Below are positions 1-9,295 of a stretch of 64,000 nt of DNA, one piece after another. Each line of letters begins with the position of its first letter. The stretch's first letter is position 1. The stretch lies in contig NZ_JALDST010000001.1 of the NCBI RefSeq assembly GCF_022747945.1, positions 620,001-684,000 on the forward strand, written 5' to 3'. Source of the DNA: Micromonospora sp. R77. GTDB lineage: Bacteria; Actinomycetota; Actinomycetes; Mycobacteriales; Micromonosporaceae. Below the pieces are notes generated by a model. That model was given only the letters and a program-made list of their open reading frames with translations. It was not told where the DNA came from and did no database searches. The translations under genes were made by a program, and so were the position numbers.

Positions 1-129
1 GAGCGGGGCATCCACGGGCCGATCGTCACCGAGGTCCCCGGCACCGACGACGCCCTGACCATCTGGGACTCGCTGCTGCCGCTGCTGCGGCTGACCACCT
101 TCCACGAGGTCAAGCGCGGCCGTCGCTGA
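1..129 (+). CDS. C-terminal end of an unidentified protein (partial)
   Basis: The first 129 bases are open in frame 1 and end with TGA, giving the last 42 residues of a protein that begins outside the window. The tail contains a Leu-rich stretch (DSLLPLLRLTTFHEV) and ends in a basic RGRR. I do not recognise the family from this fragment. A strong hairpin follows ten bases after the stop, which supports this as a real gene end. Confidence 0.6.
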   Translation, partial: ERGIHGPIVTEVPGTDDALTIWDSLLPLLRLTTFHEVKRGRR

Positions 130-138
130 CCCGGGAAC

Positions 139-170
139 CCGGCTCCCCCTGACCCGTTCGGGGGAGCCGG
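139..170 (+). terminator. Hairpin terminator after the partial gene
   Basis: A perfect 11-bp inverted repeat (CCGGCTCCCCC at 139-149 and its complement at 160-170) with a 10-base loop starts 10 bases after the stop codon at 129. There is no U-tract, as is usual in high-GC actinomycetes. The next gene on the same strand begins at 223. Confidence 0.7.
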
Positions 171-222
171 CTGCCCCGCGCCGGGGAGGCCGGGACCGCG
201 CCCGGGCCGGCACCGTCGAGGC

Positions 223-1227
223 ATGACATCCCGATGGGCGAGATGGACGCCGCGGTCCGCGGCGCTGGGCAGCCTGGTGTACGCGGCGGTACACGCCTAC
301 TGGGCGGTGGCCGGCCCGCCGCGGTTCCCCGGGCCCGGTGAGTCGTTCCTGCCGGAGGGCTGGGCGCCGGTGGCGGCGAGCGCGGTGGCGGCTGTCGTCG
401 CGCTGCTGGTCACCGTGGGGTGGGACAGCCGGCCGGTCGTCCGGTGGTCGCTGGCCGCCTCGGGCTGGGTCACCGGCGTCGCCCTGCTGCTGTACTCCTT
501 CATGCTGCCGTTGAGCCTGCTGACGGTCCTCGGCGCGCTCTTCGGGGCACCCGTGCGGCGGGCCGACCTGGCGGTGCTGCTGGCCCAGGGCAGCGGCGCA
601 ACGACGGGAGTGCTGGCGGTCGCGGTGGCTGTCGTGGCGCAGCGCCGGGCCCGTCACGCCTGCCCGGCCTGCGGCCGGATCCACGGCCGCTCCCCCGAGC
701 GGCGCACCGATCCGTCGCCCTGGTGGGCGTACCTCGGCGGGTACGGCGCCGTCGCCGCCTGCCTGCTCCGGCTCGGCGCGCAACTGCCGGACGGTTTCCG
801 GATGAGCCTGTCGCCGGGGACCACCCGGGCGTTCGTGCTGACCTTCCTCGTGCTGATGGTGCTGGCCGGTACGGTGCTGCCGCTCGCGCTGGCGCACCGC
901 TGGGGACGGATCTGGCCCGGCTGGGTGCTGCCGCTGGCGGGTCGGCCGGTGCCGCGCTGGCTGGTGCTCGGTCCGGCCCTGTTCGTCGGTGCCGGCCTGA
1001 CCGGCTACTTCGGCGTCGGCGGGACGACCGCGTGGGCGACCGGGCGGATCCCGGGGGCGTCCGGCTGGTTCCTGCCGGTGACGCTGGCCGCGTACACGGT
1101 CTGGGGGCTGGGGCTGCTGGTCGCCGCCGCCTCCTACCTGGCCCTGACGAGGCCGGTGTGCCCGACGCGGGCGACCGGCGGCGACGAGCCGGAACCGTCC
1201 CACCCCACCGGCATGATGGCCGGATGA
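223..1227 (+). CDS. Polytopic membrane protein, function unknown
   Basis: This 334-residue protein has about eight hydrophobic segments spread over its length (roughly residues 12-30, 48-66, 76-107, 115-140, 167-185, 205-225, 245-270 and 280-308), so it is an integral membrane protein. A cytoplasmic-looking loop carries CPACG (residues 147-151) followed by basic residues, which could hold a metal, although only one Cys pair is visible. I do not recognise the family. The ATG is preceded by CACCGT six bases upstream, close to the TANNNT leaderless signature, and by a weak GAGG. Its stop overlaps the start of the next short frame by ATGA, suggesting translational coupling. Confidence 0.75.
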   Translation: MTSRWARWTPRSAALGSLVYAAVHAYWAVAGPPRFPGPGESFLPEGWAPVAASAVAAVVALLVTVGWDSRPVVRWSLAASGWVTGVALLLYSFMLPLSLLTVLGALFGAPVRRADLAVLLAQGSGATTGVLAVAVAVVAQRRARHACPACGRIHGRSPERRTDPSPWWAYLGGYGAVAACLLRLGAQLPDGFRMSLSPGTTRAFVLTFLVLMVLAGTVLPLALAHRWGRIWPGWVLPLAGRPVPRWLVLGPALFVGAGLTGYFGVGGTTAWATGRIPGASGWFLPVTLAAYTVWGLGLLVAAASYLALTRPVCPTRATGGDEPEPSHPTGMMAG

Positions 1228-1397
1228 TCGCACGCTTCAAGGACCGCTGCCTGCGGCTCGCCGGGCCGGAGCCGGCCGCGCTGCTGGCGGCCGGTGCCCG
1301 GCTGGTGCGCGAGCCGGACACGGAGGTCAGCCGGTGGGTGCTGGCCGACCCGGCGGGCAACGAGTTCTGCGCCTTCCCGCCGCGTCCCACCCAGTGA
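1224..1397 (+). pseudogene. Internally deleted VOC/glyoxalase-like domain remnant
   Basis: The 57-codon frame starts MIARFKDRC, the usual opening of small actinobacterial VOC (glyoxalase-like) proteins, and ends WVLADPAGNEFCAF, the usual closing strand of the same fold. Full-length relatives are about 115-130 residues, so the middle appears to be missing while the frame is kept; the join lies around residues 10-15 (about 1255-1268). It overlaps the membrane protein stop by four bases. It may still be translated, but one complete babbb metal-binding module cannot be formed from 57 residues. That it is a deletion remnant is inferred from family recall, not from an alignment. Confidence 0.6.
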
Positions 1398-1581
1398 GCG
1401 GGGAGGCTACCCAGCGTCCGGCGGGTGGACTAGCGTTCCCCTAGCTCCGCAGCCAGCGCGTCGCCGTCGAAGTCGATACGCCTCCGGCCGACCCCAGCCC
1501 GCCCGAACGGTTGGTAATCGCGCGAACCCCCTTCTGCCGGTTCACCGGTTGGGCAGGATCGTCCCCAACGAGGAGGTTGTC

Positions 1582-2013
1582 GTGCAGGACACCCGCGCTC
1601 TCGCCCTGACGTTCGAGGTGAGCGGCCTGCCCCCGGTCAAGACCGAGGCCCTGTCCATCTTCGCCGCCGGCCACCGGCAGGCGACGAGGGTCCGCGCCCT
1701 GCTCCAGGCGGCCTGCACCGCGGCCCAGCGCACCGGCTGGACGCCGCTCGCCGGGCCGATCGAGGTGGACCTGACCCTGCGCTGCCCGCCCGGGCACCGC
1801 ACCTCCGACGCCAGCACCCTGCTGGGCGGGGTGTGCGCGGTGCTCCAGGACAAGAAGCGGGTGGCCAACATCGGGCTGGCCCACCTCGGCGTCCTCGTCG
1901 ACGTCGCCCTCTACGACGACGACCGGCAGATCCGCCGGTTGTCGTACGTGGAGGAGCCGGCGGAGGACTTCTCGTACCAGGTCCGGGTGGCCGCCGTACC
2001 CACCGTGGTTTGA
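1582..2013 (+). CDS. RusA-like endonuclease candidate
   Basis: The GTG at 1582 is chosen because AGGAGG lies at 1571-1576, five bases upstream; the frame is open further upstream but has no such site. The product is 143 residues. Its layout resembles RusA Holliday-junction resolvases: a first strand with a GLPPVKT turn near residue 14, a basic-hydrophobic helix, a PIEVDLTLRCPP strand, an acidic DAST helix start and a final YDDDRQIRRL segment, which matches the DD.QI signature of RusA. The classical D-x-D-N run is not obvious, so catalytic competence is uncertain. No phage genes lie nearby. A conserved actinobacterial protein of unknown function is the alternative. Confidence 0.55.
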   Translation: MQDTRALALTFEVSGLPPVKTEALSIFAAGHRQATRVRALLQAACTAAQRTGWTPLAGPIEVDLTLRCPPGHRTSDASTLLGGVCAVLQDKKRVANIGLAHLGVLVDVALYDDDRQIRRLSYVEEPAEDFSYQVRVAAVPTVV

Positions 2014-2060
2014 CCGACGGCCGCGGTGGGGTACCGCGGACGCCGACGAAGGGAGCGCCG

Positions 2061-2336
2061 ATGTCGGAGCCACATGTCACGCTCGACCCGAGCGGGCTCG
2101 ACCCTGTGCAGCAGAAGCTGCGCGGCCCGCTGGAGGATCAGCTGACCTCGGCCCTGCAGGCGGCCACCGAGCGGATCCGCGCCAGCTATGCGGGCGAGCC
2201 GGTCGAGGAGGTCTGTCGCCGGCTGCTCGACGAGACCCGGGCGGGCCTGCACCCGGACATCGCCGCCGGCTTCAACCCCGACATGGACGAGTTCTGCCGG
2301 GTGGCCGTGGCGATCGTCCGGGGCGGGGTCTCCTGA
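2061..2336 (+). CDS. Small conserved protein, function unknown
   Basis: The ATG at 2061 follows GGGAG at a normal distance and gives a 91-residue, mildly acidic, mostly helical soluble protein with no signal peptide or membrane segment. The amphipathic pattern in residues 15-60 would suit a helical bundle. I do not recognise the family. It lies 47 bases after the RusA-like gene on the same strand, so the two may be cotranscribed, and a strong hairpin follows its stop. Confidence 0.75.
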   Translation: MSEPHVTLDPSGLDPVQQKLRGPLEDQLTSALQAATERIRASYAGEPVEEVCRRLLDETRAGLHPDIAAGFNPDMDEFCRVAVAIVRGGVS

Positions 2337-2348
2337 GACACGCCGACC

Positions 2349-2379
2349 CGACCGCGCCGGCCCGGTGCCGGCGCGGTCG
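2349..2379. terminator. Bidirectional hairpin between convergent genes
   Basis: A perfect 12-bp stem (CGACCGCGCCGG at 2349-2360 and its complement at 2368-2379) with a 7-base loop sits between the convergent gene ends at 2336 and 2395, so it can serve both strands. Confidence 0.75.
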
Positions 2380-2394
2380 CTTCTGCGGGCCGGT

Positions 2395-3099
2395 TCAGCC
2401 GCGGCGTACGTCGACCGAGACCACGTGCAGGCCGTCGGGCCGGGTGGACTCGGCCAGCCGGACCGGCAGCGGGGTGCCCGTGGTGCGCAACCCGAGGCCG
2501 AACCCGAGGTGTCCCTCGAAGTCGCCCGCCGGTGCCCAGCCGCGCAGGGTCGGCAGGTCGACCGCCCGGCCCGGCGCGGTGTAACTGGTCCGGCCGTTGC
2601 TGAGGTGGCCCTGCGCCGGGTCGAAGCGGACCGAGAGGTCGGCGTCGCCGGGCAGGTCGATCGGGTCGCCGCTGCCGTCGGACGCCACCCGGTCGACCAG
2701 GGCCACCTGGTAGCCGGGGGTCGGACCACGGAAGGCGAAGGTGACCCGGGTCCAACCCTCGCCCGGATGGTCGCCGACCCGGATGTCGACCAGGACGGGC
2801 AGCGGCTCGCCGGGCGCCGGGGTGACCGGCACCCGCACGGCGTGGCCGACCCGGGCCGGTGCGGTGGGGATCGCCCAGCCGTAGGTGACCCGCCAGTCGG
2901 AGGCGGCCGGTGTGCCGGTGGGGGGTGCGGGGGCCGTGGTGGTCACCGCGCTCGGGGACGGGGTGGGGGCGGCGGTCGCGCTGGGCGCGGCTGCCGTCGA
3001 GGGCGCTGACGTCGCGCCGTCGTGGTCGGTCGTGGTGCAGGCCGCCGCGAGCAGCACGACCAGGCCAGAAAACAGCAGTGGTACGCGCTGAGGTGTCAT
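2395..3099 (-). CDS. AMIN-like domain lipoprotein
   Basis: The ATG at 3099 gives 234 residues starting MTPQRVPLLFSGLVV, a lipoprotein signal ending LLAAAC (Cys near residue 21), so the mature protein should be lipid-anchored outside the membrane. A Thr/Ser/Pro/Ala linker (about residues 25-65) leads to a globular beta-rich domain with GEGWTRVTFAFRG and PGRAVDLPTLRGW, features of the AMIN-like domain found in many actinobacterial lipoproteins. That domain is thought to bind envelope glycans, but no role is shown. An ATG nine codons upstream is possible but would put a polar stretch before the signal. It is monocistronic on this strand. Confidence 0.75.
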   Translation of the reverse strand: MTPQRVPLLFSGLVVLLAAACTTTDHDGATSAPSTAAAPSATAAPTPSPSAVTTTAPAPPTGTPAASDWRVTYGWAIPTAPARVGHAVRVPVTPAPGEPLPVLVDIRVGDHPGEGWTRVTFAFRGPTPGYQVALVDRVASDGSGDPIDLPGDADLSVRFDPAQGHLSNGRTSYTAPGRAVDLPTLRGWAPAGDFEGHLGFGLGLRTTGTPLPVRLAESTRPDGLHVVSVDVRRG

Positions 3100-3530
3100 G
3101 ACTGAGTGTGGCGCTCGACCGCCCACCCGGAGAAGAGGCGTTCGTCCCTGCTCAGCGTCATTGTCGTAATCCGGTGTGCACAGGGTGCCGCGACCGGCGG
3201 GACGGTGGGACGAGGCGGGGGCGGGTCAGGACCGGGTCCGCAACTCCCCGATCCTGACCCCCAGCCGTCCGGCGTGGTAGCGGATTTCGCCGTTGCGAGC
3301 GCGGCGGGCGTGGCACGCCGCCCACGCCGGGCTCAACACGGCGAGCCGGCCCGCATGCACTCAGCTCCACGGTGCCCAACTACCGGACTTCGGTGCGTTC
3401 CGACTCACCCCGAAGAGCCGTGAACGCGCGCTCAGGTTAGGCAGCCCGCCGCAGGTCGGACAAGCTTTTCCGGGCCCGGCGGAGTGTGATTGATACCTAC
3501 GTTGAAATACGGCATGTCGGCGTAACACGG
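3100..3530. other. 430-bp gap without a recognisable gene
   Basis: This stretch lies upstream of the AMIN-like lipoprotein gene and downstream of the DUF4184 gene, both on the minus strand. It should hold the lipoprotein promoter. The reading frames in it lack ribosome sites and normal codon bias. The right end (3480-3530) is AT-richer than the surroundings. I see no RNA gene or convincing repeat. Confidence 0.5.
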
Positions 3531-4322
3531 TCAGTCGAGCTGGCGCTGTTTCTCATCGAAGCGACCGGTCCGTTCGGCGGCCGGTCGACCGGCGCGGAGA
3601 CCGCCCGCCGCCGCTGCGCCCACGATCAGCGCAAGCGCTCCCACGTGGAGCAGGCGTACCCCGGCCGGCGCCGGCACGGTGCTGGCCGGCAGGGCCGGCA
3701 GGACGGCCGCCCCGGCGACCACCACCGGCAGGGCCGCGCCCCAGAACAGGCCGGGACGCGCGGGTGGCGGGGGTGGGCGTACCCCGGTGAAGATCTCATG
3801 CCGGCGGGCCGCGCGCAGCGCCAAACCCACCACGAGCACCGCGCCCACCGTGCTGTTGACCGCGTCGGTGACGAGCGGCCAGTGGACGCCGGCCACCGAA
3901 TAGAAGTTGTCGATCCCCAGCAGGCGCCACCAGCGCTGGCTGTGCGCGACCCGGTCCCAGGCGACGTGGCTGAACGCGCCGATCAGCGCCGAGCAGAAGG
4001 TGACCTGCCAGGGGTGCCGCACCCCGCCGAGCGCGGCGTGGTCCGGCCAGCCGAACGCCCGCTGTCCGGGCAGGTGGACGGCGATGCCGGCCATCGTGCG
4101 GCGGACGATCCAGGCATAGCCGAGGGCGACCGGCAGGCACCACCAGAGCAGCCCGGCCAGGGTGTGGGTCCGCATCCCCAGGTCGAGGCGGGTGCCGGTG
4201 AACAGGTAGCAGGCGTCCGGCGCGACCGCGCCGGTGACCAGCGCGACGCCGTCGAACCAGCGCGGTCGCCACAGTTTCAGCGGCAGCACCGGCGCCAGGT
4301 GCGACGGGAACGTCAGGGGCAT
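3531..4322 (-). CDS. DUF4184 family membrane protein
   Basis: The 263-residue product starts MPLTFPSHLAPVLPLKLWRP, the characteristic opening of DUF4184, followed by APDACYLF and a histidine-containing segment FSHVAWDRVAH (near residue 121) reminiscent of the metal-dependent hydrolase membrane families. About five to six hydrophobic segments are visible (for example residues 60-75, 115-130, 152-170, 196-212 and 228-246). Its biochemical role is not known. The stop of this gene is separated from the next gene upstream on the same strand by a short gap at 4323-5043, where the HAD gene ends at 4345, so the two genes may be in one operon read from 5043. Confidence 0.85.
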   Translation of the reverse strand: MPLTFPSHLAPVLPLKLWRPRWFDGVALVTGAVAPDACYLFTGTRLDLGMRTHTLAGLLWWCLPVALGYAWIVRRTMAGIAVHLPGQRAFGWPDHAALGGVRHPWQVTFCSALIGAFSHVAWDRVAHSQRWWRLLGIDNFYSVAGVHWPLVTDAVNSTVGAVLVVGLALRAARRHEIFTGVRPPPPPARPGLFWGAALPVVVAGAAVLPALPASTVPAPAGVRLLHVGALALIVGAAAAGGLRAGRPAAERTGRFDEKQRQLD

Positions 4323-4344
4323 GAGCTGGACGGTACCGGGCCGG

Positions 4345-5043
4345 TCAGAAGTGCCGGCGCAGATCCGGGAAGGCGGCCAGTCGCAACACGCCCCGGTCGC
4401 CCGGGTCCAGCTCGTCGTGCTCCAGCACCCAGGTGTTCGCGTTCGGGATGAAGACCGCGTTCATGCCGGCGGCCCGGGCCGGGAGGATGTCCGACCGCGG
4501 GGAGTTGCCGATCATCCAGGCGTCGGCCGGCGCGAAGTCGTGCTCCCGGGCCAGCCACCGGTAGGTGTCGGCGTTCTTCTCCCGGACGATGTGCGCGGCA
4601 CGGAAGTGGTGCAGCAGCCCGCACGCGTCGAGCTTGCGCTGCTGCTCCTCCCGGTCCCCCTTGGTCAGCAGCAGCAACTCGTGCCGGGTGGCGAGGTCGT
4701 CCAGCGTCGCGGCCACCCCCGGCATCAGCTCGACGGTGTGCCCGACCAGCGCCGAGGCCAGTTCGTCGATCTCCCGGCGTTCCCGCTCGGTGGCCGGCCG
4801 CGCGCGCAGCTTCTCCAGGCACTCGCCGAGGCTGCGCAGGAAGACCTTGCTGCCGTAGCCGTGCGCCACCGCGTTGGCCCGCTCGATGTCGTCCAGCACG
4901 GCCCGGATCTCCTCCCGGTCGAGCGTGGGGTGCGCCAGCCAGTCGAGGAAGTCGTCGATGACCCGTTCGAAGAGGACGTTGTTCTCCCAGAGCGTGTCGT
5001 CGGCGTCGAAGACGAGCACCTGACCCTCCCGGCGCTGCGGCAT
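4345..5043 (-). CDS. HAD-superfamily hydrolase
   Basis: The 232-residue protein opens MPQRREGQVLVFDADDTLW, the HAD motif I with nucleophile Asp13 and general acid Asp15. Motif II is LLTKGD (about residue 138), followed by a basic region and motif IV GNSPRSD. This is the subclass I haloacid dehalogenase-like phosphatase layout, acting on an unknown small phosphate. The start is supported by GGGGAGGGG just upstream; the open frame extends 180 codons further but into the divergent propeller gene's leader and has no site. It lies upstream of the DUF4184 gene with a 22-base gap, so the two are probably cotranscribed. Confidence 0.85.
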   Translation of the reverse strand: MPQRREGQVLVFDADDTLWENNVLFERVIDDFLDWLAHPTLDREEIRAVLDDIERANAVAHGYGSKVFLRSLGECLEKLRARPATERERREIDELASALVGHTVELMPGVAATLDDLATRHELLLLTKGDREEQQRKLDACGLLHHFRAAHIVREKNADTYRWLAREHDFAPADAWMIGNSPRSDILPARAAGMNAVFIPNANTWVLEHDELDPGDRGVLRLAAFPDLRRHF

Positions 5044-5077
5044 GTGTATTCCCCTCCCCTGTCCGGACCGGGCCACG

Positions 5078-8000
5078 CTACTGCGGCCGGCCCGCACGGA
5101 CGAACCCGTTTCCGCCGGCCGGCTGGACGGTCGGCGCGGACTGACCGAACGCCGACGGACGGGCGGCGGGCAGCCGACTGTGCGGGGCCGGCGCCGGCGG
5201 GATGCTGCCTGGATGAGGAATTCTCGCGACCGGCAACGCCGCGGGACCAGGGCCGGACGGTCGTACCGGAAACGGGCCGCCACCGGTCTGCTCGCCGCGC
5301 TCGTCGCGGTGGGCACCGCGCTCCCCGCCACCCCCGCCCGCGCGGTCAACGCCGCGCACTCCACCGTGGTCGGCGCCGACCCGGCGAACTGGACGCCGCA
5401 CGCGCTCGACGGCACCGTGTACCGGATCCTCCAGCTCGGCAGCCGGGTGTACGTGGCCGGCTCCTTCACCAAGGTGCGCAACGCCGGGACGACCGCCGAG
5501 CTGGCGATGGCGCGGCTCGTCGCGTTCGACGCCACCACCGGCCGGATCGACACCACCTTCCGACCGGTGGTCAACGGCACCGTCAAGGCGCTGGCCGCCG
5601 CCGCCGACGGTCGCTCCCTCTATCTCGGCGGGTCGTTCACCTCGGTGAACGGGGTCGCCGCGCCCCGCGTCGCGCGGGTCGACGCGGCCACCGGCGCCCG
5701 GGTGGCCGGCTTCGCCCCGGCGGTGTTGAACAACCAGGTCAACGACATGCGGCTGGTGGGCGACCGGCTCGTCCTGGGCGGGGCGTTCCAGACCGTCGGC
5801 GGGGTGACCCGACGCGGGCTGGCCGCCCTGAACGCCACCACCGGAGCCGCCGACGGCACGGTCGACCTGCGACTGGACGGCCCCCGGACCACCACCACCG
5901 GCGTCACCGCACCGGTCAAGGTCGAAGCCCTCGACGTCTCCGCCGACGGCAGCCGACTGGTCTTCGTGGGGAACTTCAGCACCGTCGCCGGGCAGCCGCG
6001 GCACCAGCTCGCCGTGGCGGGGCTGACCGCGACCGGGGCCGCCCTCTCCGGCTGGTCGACCGACCGTTACCGACCGCAGTGCTCCGCGCGGATACCCAGC
6101 TACCTGCGCGGGGTGGACATCTCCCCGGACGGCACCTGGTTCGTCGCGGTCACCACCGGCGCGGCGTTCCCGGGCACCCTCTGCGACGCCGCGTCCCGCT
6201 TCGAGTTCGGCACCGCGGTCGGCGCCAAGCAGCCGACCTGGGTCAACTACACCGGCGGGGACACCCTGCTCTCGGTGGCGATCACCGGCGCGGCGGTCTA
6301 CGTCGGCGGCCACCAGCGCTGGCTGGACAACCCGTACGGCCGTAACTCGGCCGGCGCGGGGGCGGTGGAGCGGCCCGGGATCGGGGCGATCCACCCCACC
6401 ACCGGCAAGGCACTGGCCTGGAACCCGACCAAGGACCGCGGGGTGGGCACCGGCGAGCTGTACGCCACCGATCGGGGCCTCTTCGTCGGCAGCGACACCA
6501 CCACGGTGGCCGGCGAGTACCACGCACGGCTGGCCTTCTTCCCGCTGCCGTGAGCGGCGCAGGGTGAGGATCAGGTCGGCGACCAGCGCCGTCCACCCGG
6601 TCTGGTGCCAGGCGCCCAGGCCGGCGCCGTTGTCGCCGTGGAAGTACTCCGGGAAGCAGATCAGGTCCCGCCAGTCCGGGTGGGTCTGGAAGAGCTGGGC
6701 CGCGCCGTAGATGGGGCGCCGACCCCAGCCGTCCCGGGTGAAGAGCGAGATCAGCCGGGCCGAGATGTCGTCGGCGATCTCGTCCAGGGTCCGCTTGCAC
6801 CCCGAGCGGGTGGGGTACTCGACCTGAAGGTCGTCGCCGAAGAACGCGGCGTAGTCCCGCAGCGCGCTGACCAGCAGGAAGTTCGTGGGCATCCAGATCG
6901 GCCCGCGCCAGTTGGAGTTGCCGCCGAAGAGCCCGCTGGTGGACTCGGCCGGCTCGTAGCCGACGCTGAACTCCTGGCCGCCGAGGGTCACCGTGAACGG
7001 CTTGTCCAGGTGCGCGCGGCTGAGCGTACGCAGGCCGTACTCGGAGAGGAACTCGTCGGTGTCGAGCATCCGGGCCAGCAGCCGGACCACCTGCTCGGGG
7101 CCGACCATGGACAGCAGCCGCTGCTGCCGGCCGTCCGGGCCGAGCCGGCGGGCGCCGATCACGTCGGCGTACTCGGGGCGGTTGGTGAGGAACCAGCGCA
7201 GCCGGGCACCCAGTTCGGGCAGCCGGTGCAGGGTCCGTGCGGTGAGCCGGGTGGTCGCCGCGAGCGGCAGCAGCCCCACCACCGAGCGGACCTTCAGCGG
7301 CACCTGGCTGCCGTCGGCCAGCCGCAGCACGTCGTAGAAGAAGGCGTCCTCGTCGTCCCAGAGCCCCTGGTCGTACGCGGCGGCGGCGATGTACGCGAAG
7401 TGTTCGAAGAACTTGGTGGCGGTGTCCACGTACGCCCGGTCGTGCTCGGCGAGCACGATCGCCATGTCGAGCATGTTCAGGGCGTACATGGCCATCCAGC
7501 CGGTGCCGTCGGACTGTTCGAGCACCCCGGCCACCGGCAGCGCGGCGGAGCGGTCGAACGGACCGACGTTGTCCAGCCCGAGGAAGCCGCCCTCGAAGAC
7601 GTTGTTGCCGCCGGTGTCCTTGCGGTTGACCCACCAGGTGAAGTTGAGCAGCAGCTTGTGCATCACCCGGGCCAGGAACTCGTGGTCGCGGGAGCCGTCG
7701 ATCTCGAAGACCTTCAGCGCGGCCCAGGCGTGAACCGGCGGGTTGACGTCGGCGAACGCCCACTCGTACGCGGGGATCTGCCCGTTGGGGTGCAGGTACC
7801 ACTCGCGGAGCAGGAGCAGCAACTGCTCCTTGGCGAAGCCGGGATCGACCCGGGCGATGCTGACGCAGTGGAAGGCCAGGTCCCAGGCCGCGTACCAGGG
7901 ATATTCCCAGGGGTCGGGCATGGAGATCACGTCGAAGCTGGTCATGTGCCACCAGGCGCTGTTGCGCCCGTGCCGGCGCCCGGCCGGCGGCGGCACCGAG

Positions 8001-9253
8001 CCCGGGTCGCCCTCCAGCCACCGTTTGACGTCGAAGTGATAGAACTGCTTCCCCCACATCAGCCCGGCGATCGCCGTGCGGGCCACCAGCGTCTCGTCGG
8101 GGCCGGCGGCGGCCGGGACGACCCCGGCGAAGAAACGGTTGGCCTCGGCCCGCCGGGCCCAGAGCACCGCGTCGAAGCTGTCGCCCAGGTCGGCCCGGGG
8201 CGGCGGCACGCTGCCGGGCGGCGGGGCGGTCCGGGTCAGCCGCAGCCGGATCTGCCGCTGGCCGCCGGCCGGCACGTCCAGCACGTAGTGCAGGGCGCCC
8301 TTGGTGCCCACCCGGTCCGGGTTGACGGTGGCCGCGCCGGCCACGACGTGGTCGTTGATGCCGTCCTTCGGGTACGCCGACCGCCCGGGCAGTCCCCACA
8401 GCCGCTCGGCGTTGGTGTCGTTGTCGCAGAGCAGCGGGGTCGGCGCGCCGTCGCCTTCGAGGAGGACCTGGCCGAGCACCCAGTGCTCGCCGACCAGTCG
8501 GCCGTCCTCACCGGTCAGCGTCGGCACCCGGTCACCGCCGGGCAGCCCCCACGCCCAGGTGTTGCGGAACCACAGGTGCGGCAGGACGTGCAGGGTCGCC
8601 GCCTCGGGGGCCCGGTTGGCGACGGTGACCAGGATGCACATGTCCGTCGGGGTGGCCTTGGCGTAGTCGACGGTCACCGCCCAGTACCGGTCGTCGTCGA
8701 AGATCCCCGTGTCGACCAGCTCGTACTCGGTGTCGTCCCGGCCGCGCAGCGCGTTGACCGCGACCAGCTCGTCGTAGGGGAAGGCGGCCTGCGGGTAGTG
8801 GTAGCGCCAGCGCATGTACGAGTGGGTCGGTGTGCTGTCGAGATACCACCAGTAGTCCTTGGCGTCCTCGCCGTGGTTGCCGCCGTCGCCGCCGAGGCCG
8901 AACATCCGCTCCTTGAGGATCGGGTCGTTGCCGTTCCACAGGGCGAGGGCGAAGCAGAACGTCTGCCGGTCGTCGCAGACGCCCGCCATGCCGTCCTCGT
9001 TCCACCGGTAGGCTCTGGACCGCGCGTGATCGTGGGGGAAGTAGTCCCACGCCGTGCCGTGTTCGCTGTAGTCCTCCCGTACCGTCCCCCACGCCCGCTC
9101 GGACAGATAGGGACCCCATGCGCGCCAGTCCTGCTCGCCGGCATCTGCCTGGGCGAGACGGATCCGCTCGGGGTCGGGGGCGTCGGAAGCTGACCGGTCA
9201 GTGAACACCTGCACATCTTCGACGCCGCCGGGGTACTTCACCACAGCGGCCAT
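5078..9253 (-). CDS. MGH1-like glucosidase (GH63-type) with antisense C-terminal extension
   Basis: The first about 900 residues match the large actinobacterial MGH1-type glycoside hydrolase: an N-terminal beta domain with [28 protein letters not shown] and [22 protein letters not shown], then an (alpha/alpha)6 barrel with [47 protein letters not shown] and [13 protein letters not shown]. Family members hydrolyse alpha-glucosides in the cytoplasm. The conserved part ends near 6545 at [10 protein letters not shown]. No stop follows; the frame runs on to 5078, adding about 490 Gly/Arg/Pro-rich residues antisense to the whole propeller gene. I see no in-frame stop near the expected end in any frame. 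The extension is probably not functional protein. The start at 9253 is weakly supported; later ATG codons are possible. Confidence 0.75.
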   Translation of the reverse strand: MAAVVKYPGGVEDVQVFTDRSASDAPDPERIRLAQADAGEQDWRAWGPYLSERAWGTVREDYSEHGTAWDYFPHDHARSRAYRWNEDGMAGVCDDRQTFCFALALWNGNDPILKERMFGLGGDGGNHGEDAKDYWWYLDSTPTHSYMRWRYHYPQAAFPYDELVAVNALRGRDDTEYELVDTGIFDDDRYWAVTVDYAKATPTDMCILVTVANRAPEAATLHVLPHLWFRNTWAWGLPGGDRVPTLTGEDGRLVGEHWVLGQVLLEGDGAPTPLLCDNDTNAERLWGLPGRSAYPKDGINDHVVAGAATVNPDRVGTKGALHYVLDVPAGGQRQIRLRLTRTAPPPGSVPPPRADLGDSFDAVLWARRAEANRFFAGVVPAAAGPDETLVARTAIAGLMWGKQFYHFDVKRWLEGDPGSVPPPAGRRHGRNSAWWHMTSFDVISMPDPWEYPWYAAWDLAFHCVSIARVDPGFAKEQLLLLLREWYLHPNGQIPAYEWAFADVNPPVHAWAALKVFEIDGSRDHEFLARVMHKLLLNFTWWVNRKDTGGNNVFEGGFLGLDNVGPFDRSAALPVAGVLEQSDGTGWMAMYALNMLDMAIVLAEHDRAYVDTATKFFEHFAYIAAAAYDQGLWDDEDAFFYDVLRLADGSQVPLKVRSVVGLLPLAATTRLTARTLHRLPELGARLRWFLTNRPEYADVIGARRLGPDGRQQRLLSMVGPEQVVRLLARMLDTDEFLSEYGLRTLSRAHLDKPFTVTLGGQEFSVGYEPAESTSGLFGGNSNWRGPIWMPTNFLLVSALRDYAAFFGDDLQVEYPTRSGCKRTLDEIADDISARLISLFTRDGWGRRPIYGAAQLFQTHPDWRDLICFPEYFHGDNGAGLGAWHQTGWTALVADLILTLRRSRQREEGQPCVVLAGHRGGVAADEEAPIGGVQLAGAHPAVLGRVPGQCLAGGGVDRPDPGPLHRPRAGRVTAVRVVQPALVAADVDRRAGDRHREQGVPAGVVDPGRLLGADRGAELEAGRGVAEGARERRAGGDRDEPGAVRGDVHPAQVAGYPRGALRSVTVGRPAGEGGPGRGQPRHGELVPRLPGDGAEVPHEDQSAAVGGDVEGFDLDRCGDAGGGGPGAVQSQVDRAVGGSGGGVQGGQPASGHPADGLERPAQDEPVAHQPHVVDLVVQHRRGEAGHPGAGGRVDPRDAGRGDPVHRGERPAEIEGATVGGGGQRLDGAVDHRSEGGVDPAGGGVERDEPRHRQLGGRPGVAHLGEGAGHVHPAAELEDPVHGAVERVRRPVRRVGADHGGVRGVDRAGGGGGERGAHRDERGEQTGGGPFPVRPSGPGPAALPVARIPHPGSIPPAPAPHSRLPAARPSAFGQSAPTVQPAGGNGFVRAGRPQ
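5213..6553 (+). CDS. Secreted beta-propeller protein
   Basis: The 446-residue protein begins with a basic, Tat-like or long Sec signal ([11 protein letters not shown], hydrophobic residues about 26-42, cleavage near ATPARA). The rest is built of repeats with a [10 protein letters not shown] / [12 protein letters not shown] / [12 protein letters not shown] core, the delta-60 type blade that is common in secreted actinobacterial proteins, so a seven- or eight-bladed propeller is likely. Two Cys residues near 294 and 324 may form a disulfide. A substrate is not evident. The ATG at 5213 follows GATGCT by six bases, a possible leaderless start, and has no clear ribosome site. Its 3' end abuts the conserved end of the antisense glucosidase gene. 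Confidence 0.8.
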   Translation: MRNSRDRQRRGTRAGRSYRKRAATGLLAALVAVGTALPATPARAVNAAHSTVVGADPANWTPHALDGTVYRILQLGSRVYVAGSFTKVRNAGTTAELAMARLVAFDATTGRIDTTFRPVVNGTVKALAAAADGRSLYLGGSFTSVNGVAAPRVARVDAATGARVAGFAPAVLNNQVNDMRLVGDRLVLGGAFQTVGGVTRRGLAALNATTGAADGTVDLRLDGPRTTTTGVTAPVKVEALDVSADGSRLVFVGNFSTVAGQPRHQLAVAGLTATGAALSGWSTDRYRPQCSARIPSYLRGVDISPDGTWFVAVTTGAAFPGTLCDAASRFEFGTAVGAKQPTWVNYTGGDTLLSVAITGAAVYVGGHQRWLDNPYGRNSAGAGAVERPGIGAIHPTTGKALAWNPTKDRGVGTGELYATDRGLFVGSDTTTVAGEYHARLAFFPLP

Positions 9254-9295
9254 TGTCGTCGTGGCGTGTTACACGCCGCTGCCGGTGGAGGAAAG

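Noticed and set aside
3430..3450. AGGTTAGGC resembles half of a DtxR/IdeR iron box
   Set aside because: Only one half fits; it is 330 bases from the nearest gene start and no iron gene is near.
6282..8399. Open frame of about 700 codons inside the MGH1-like gene on the same strand in another frame
   Set aside because: Arg/Gly/Pro-rich composition without motifs; a shadow of GC-rich coding sequence.
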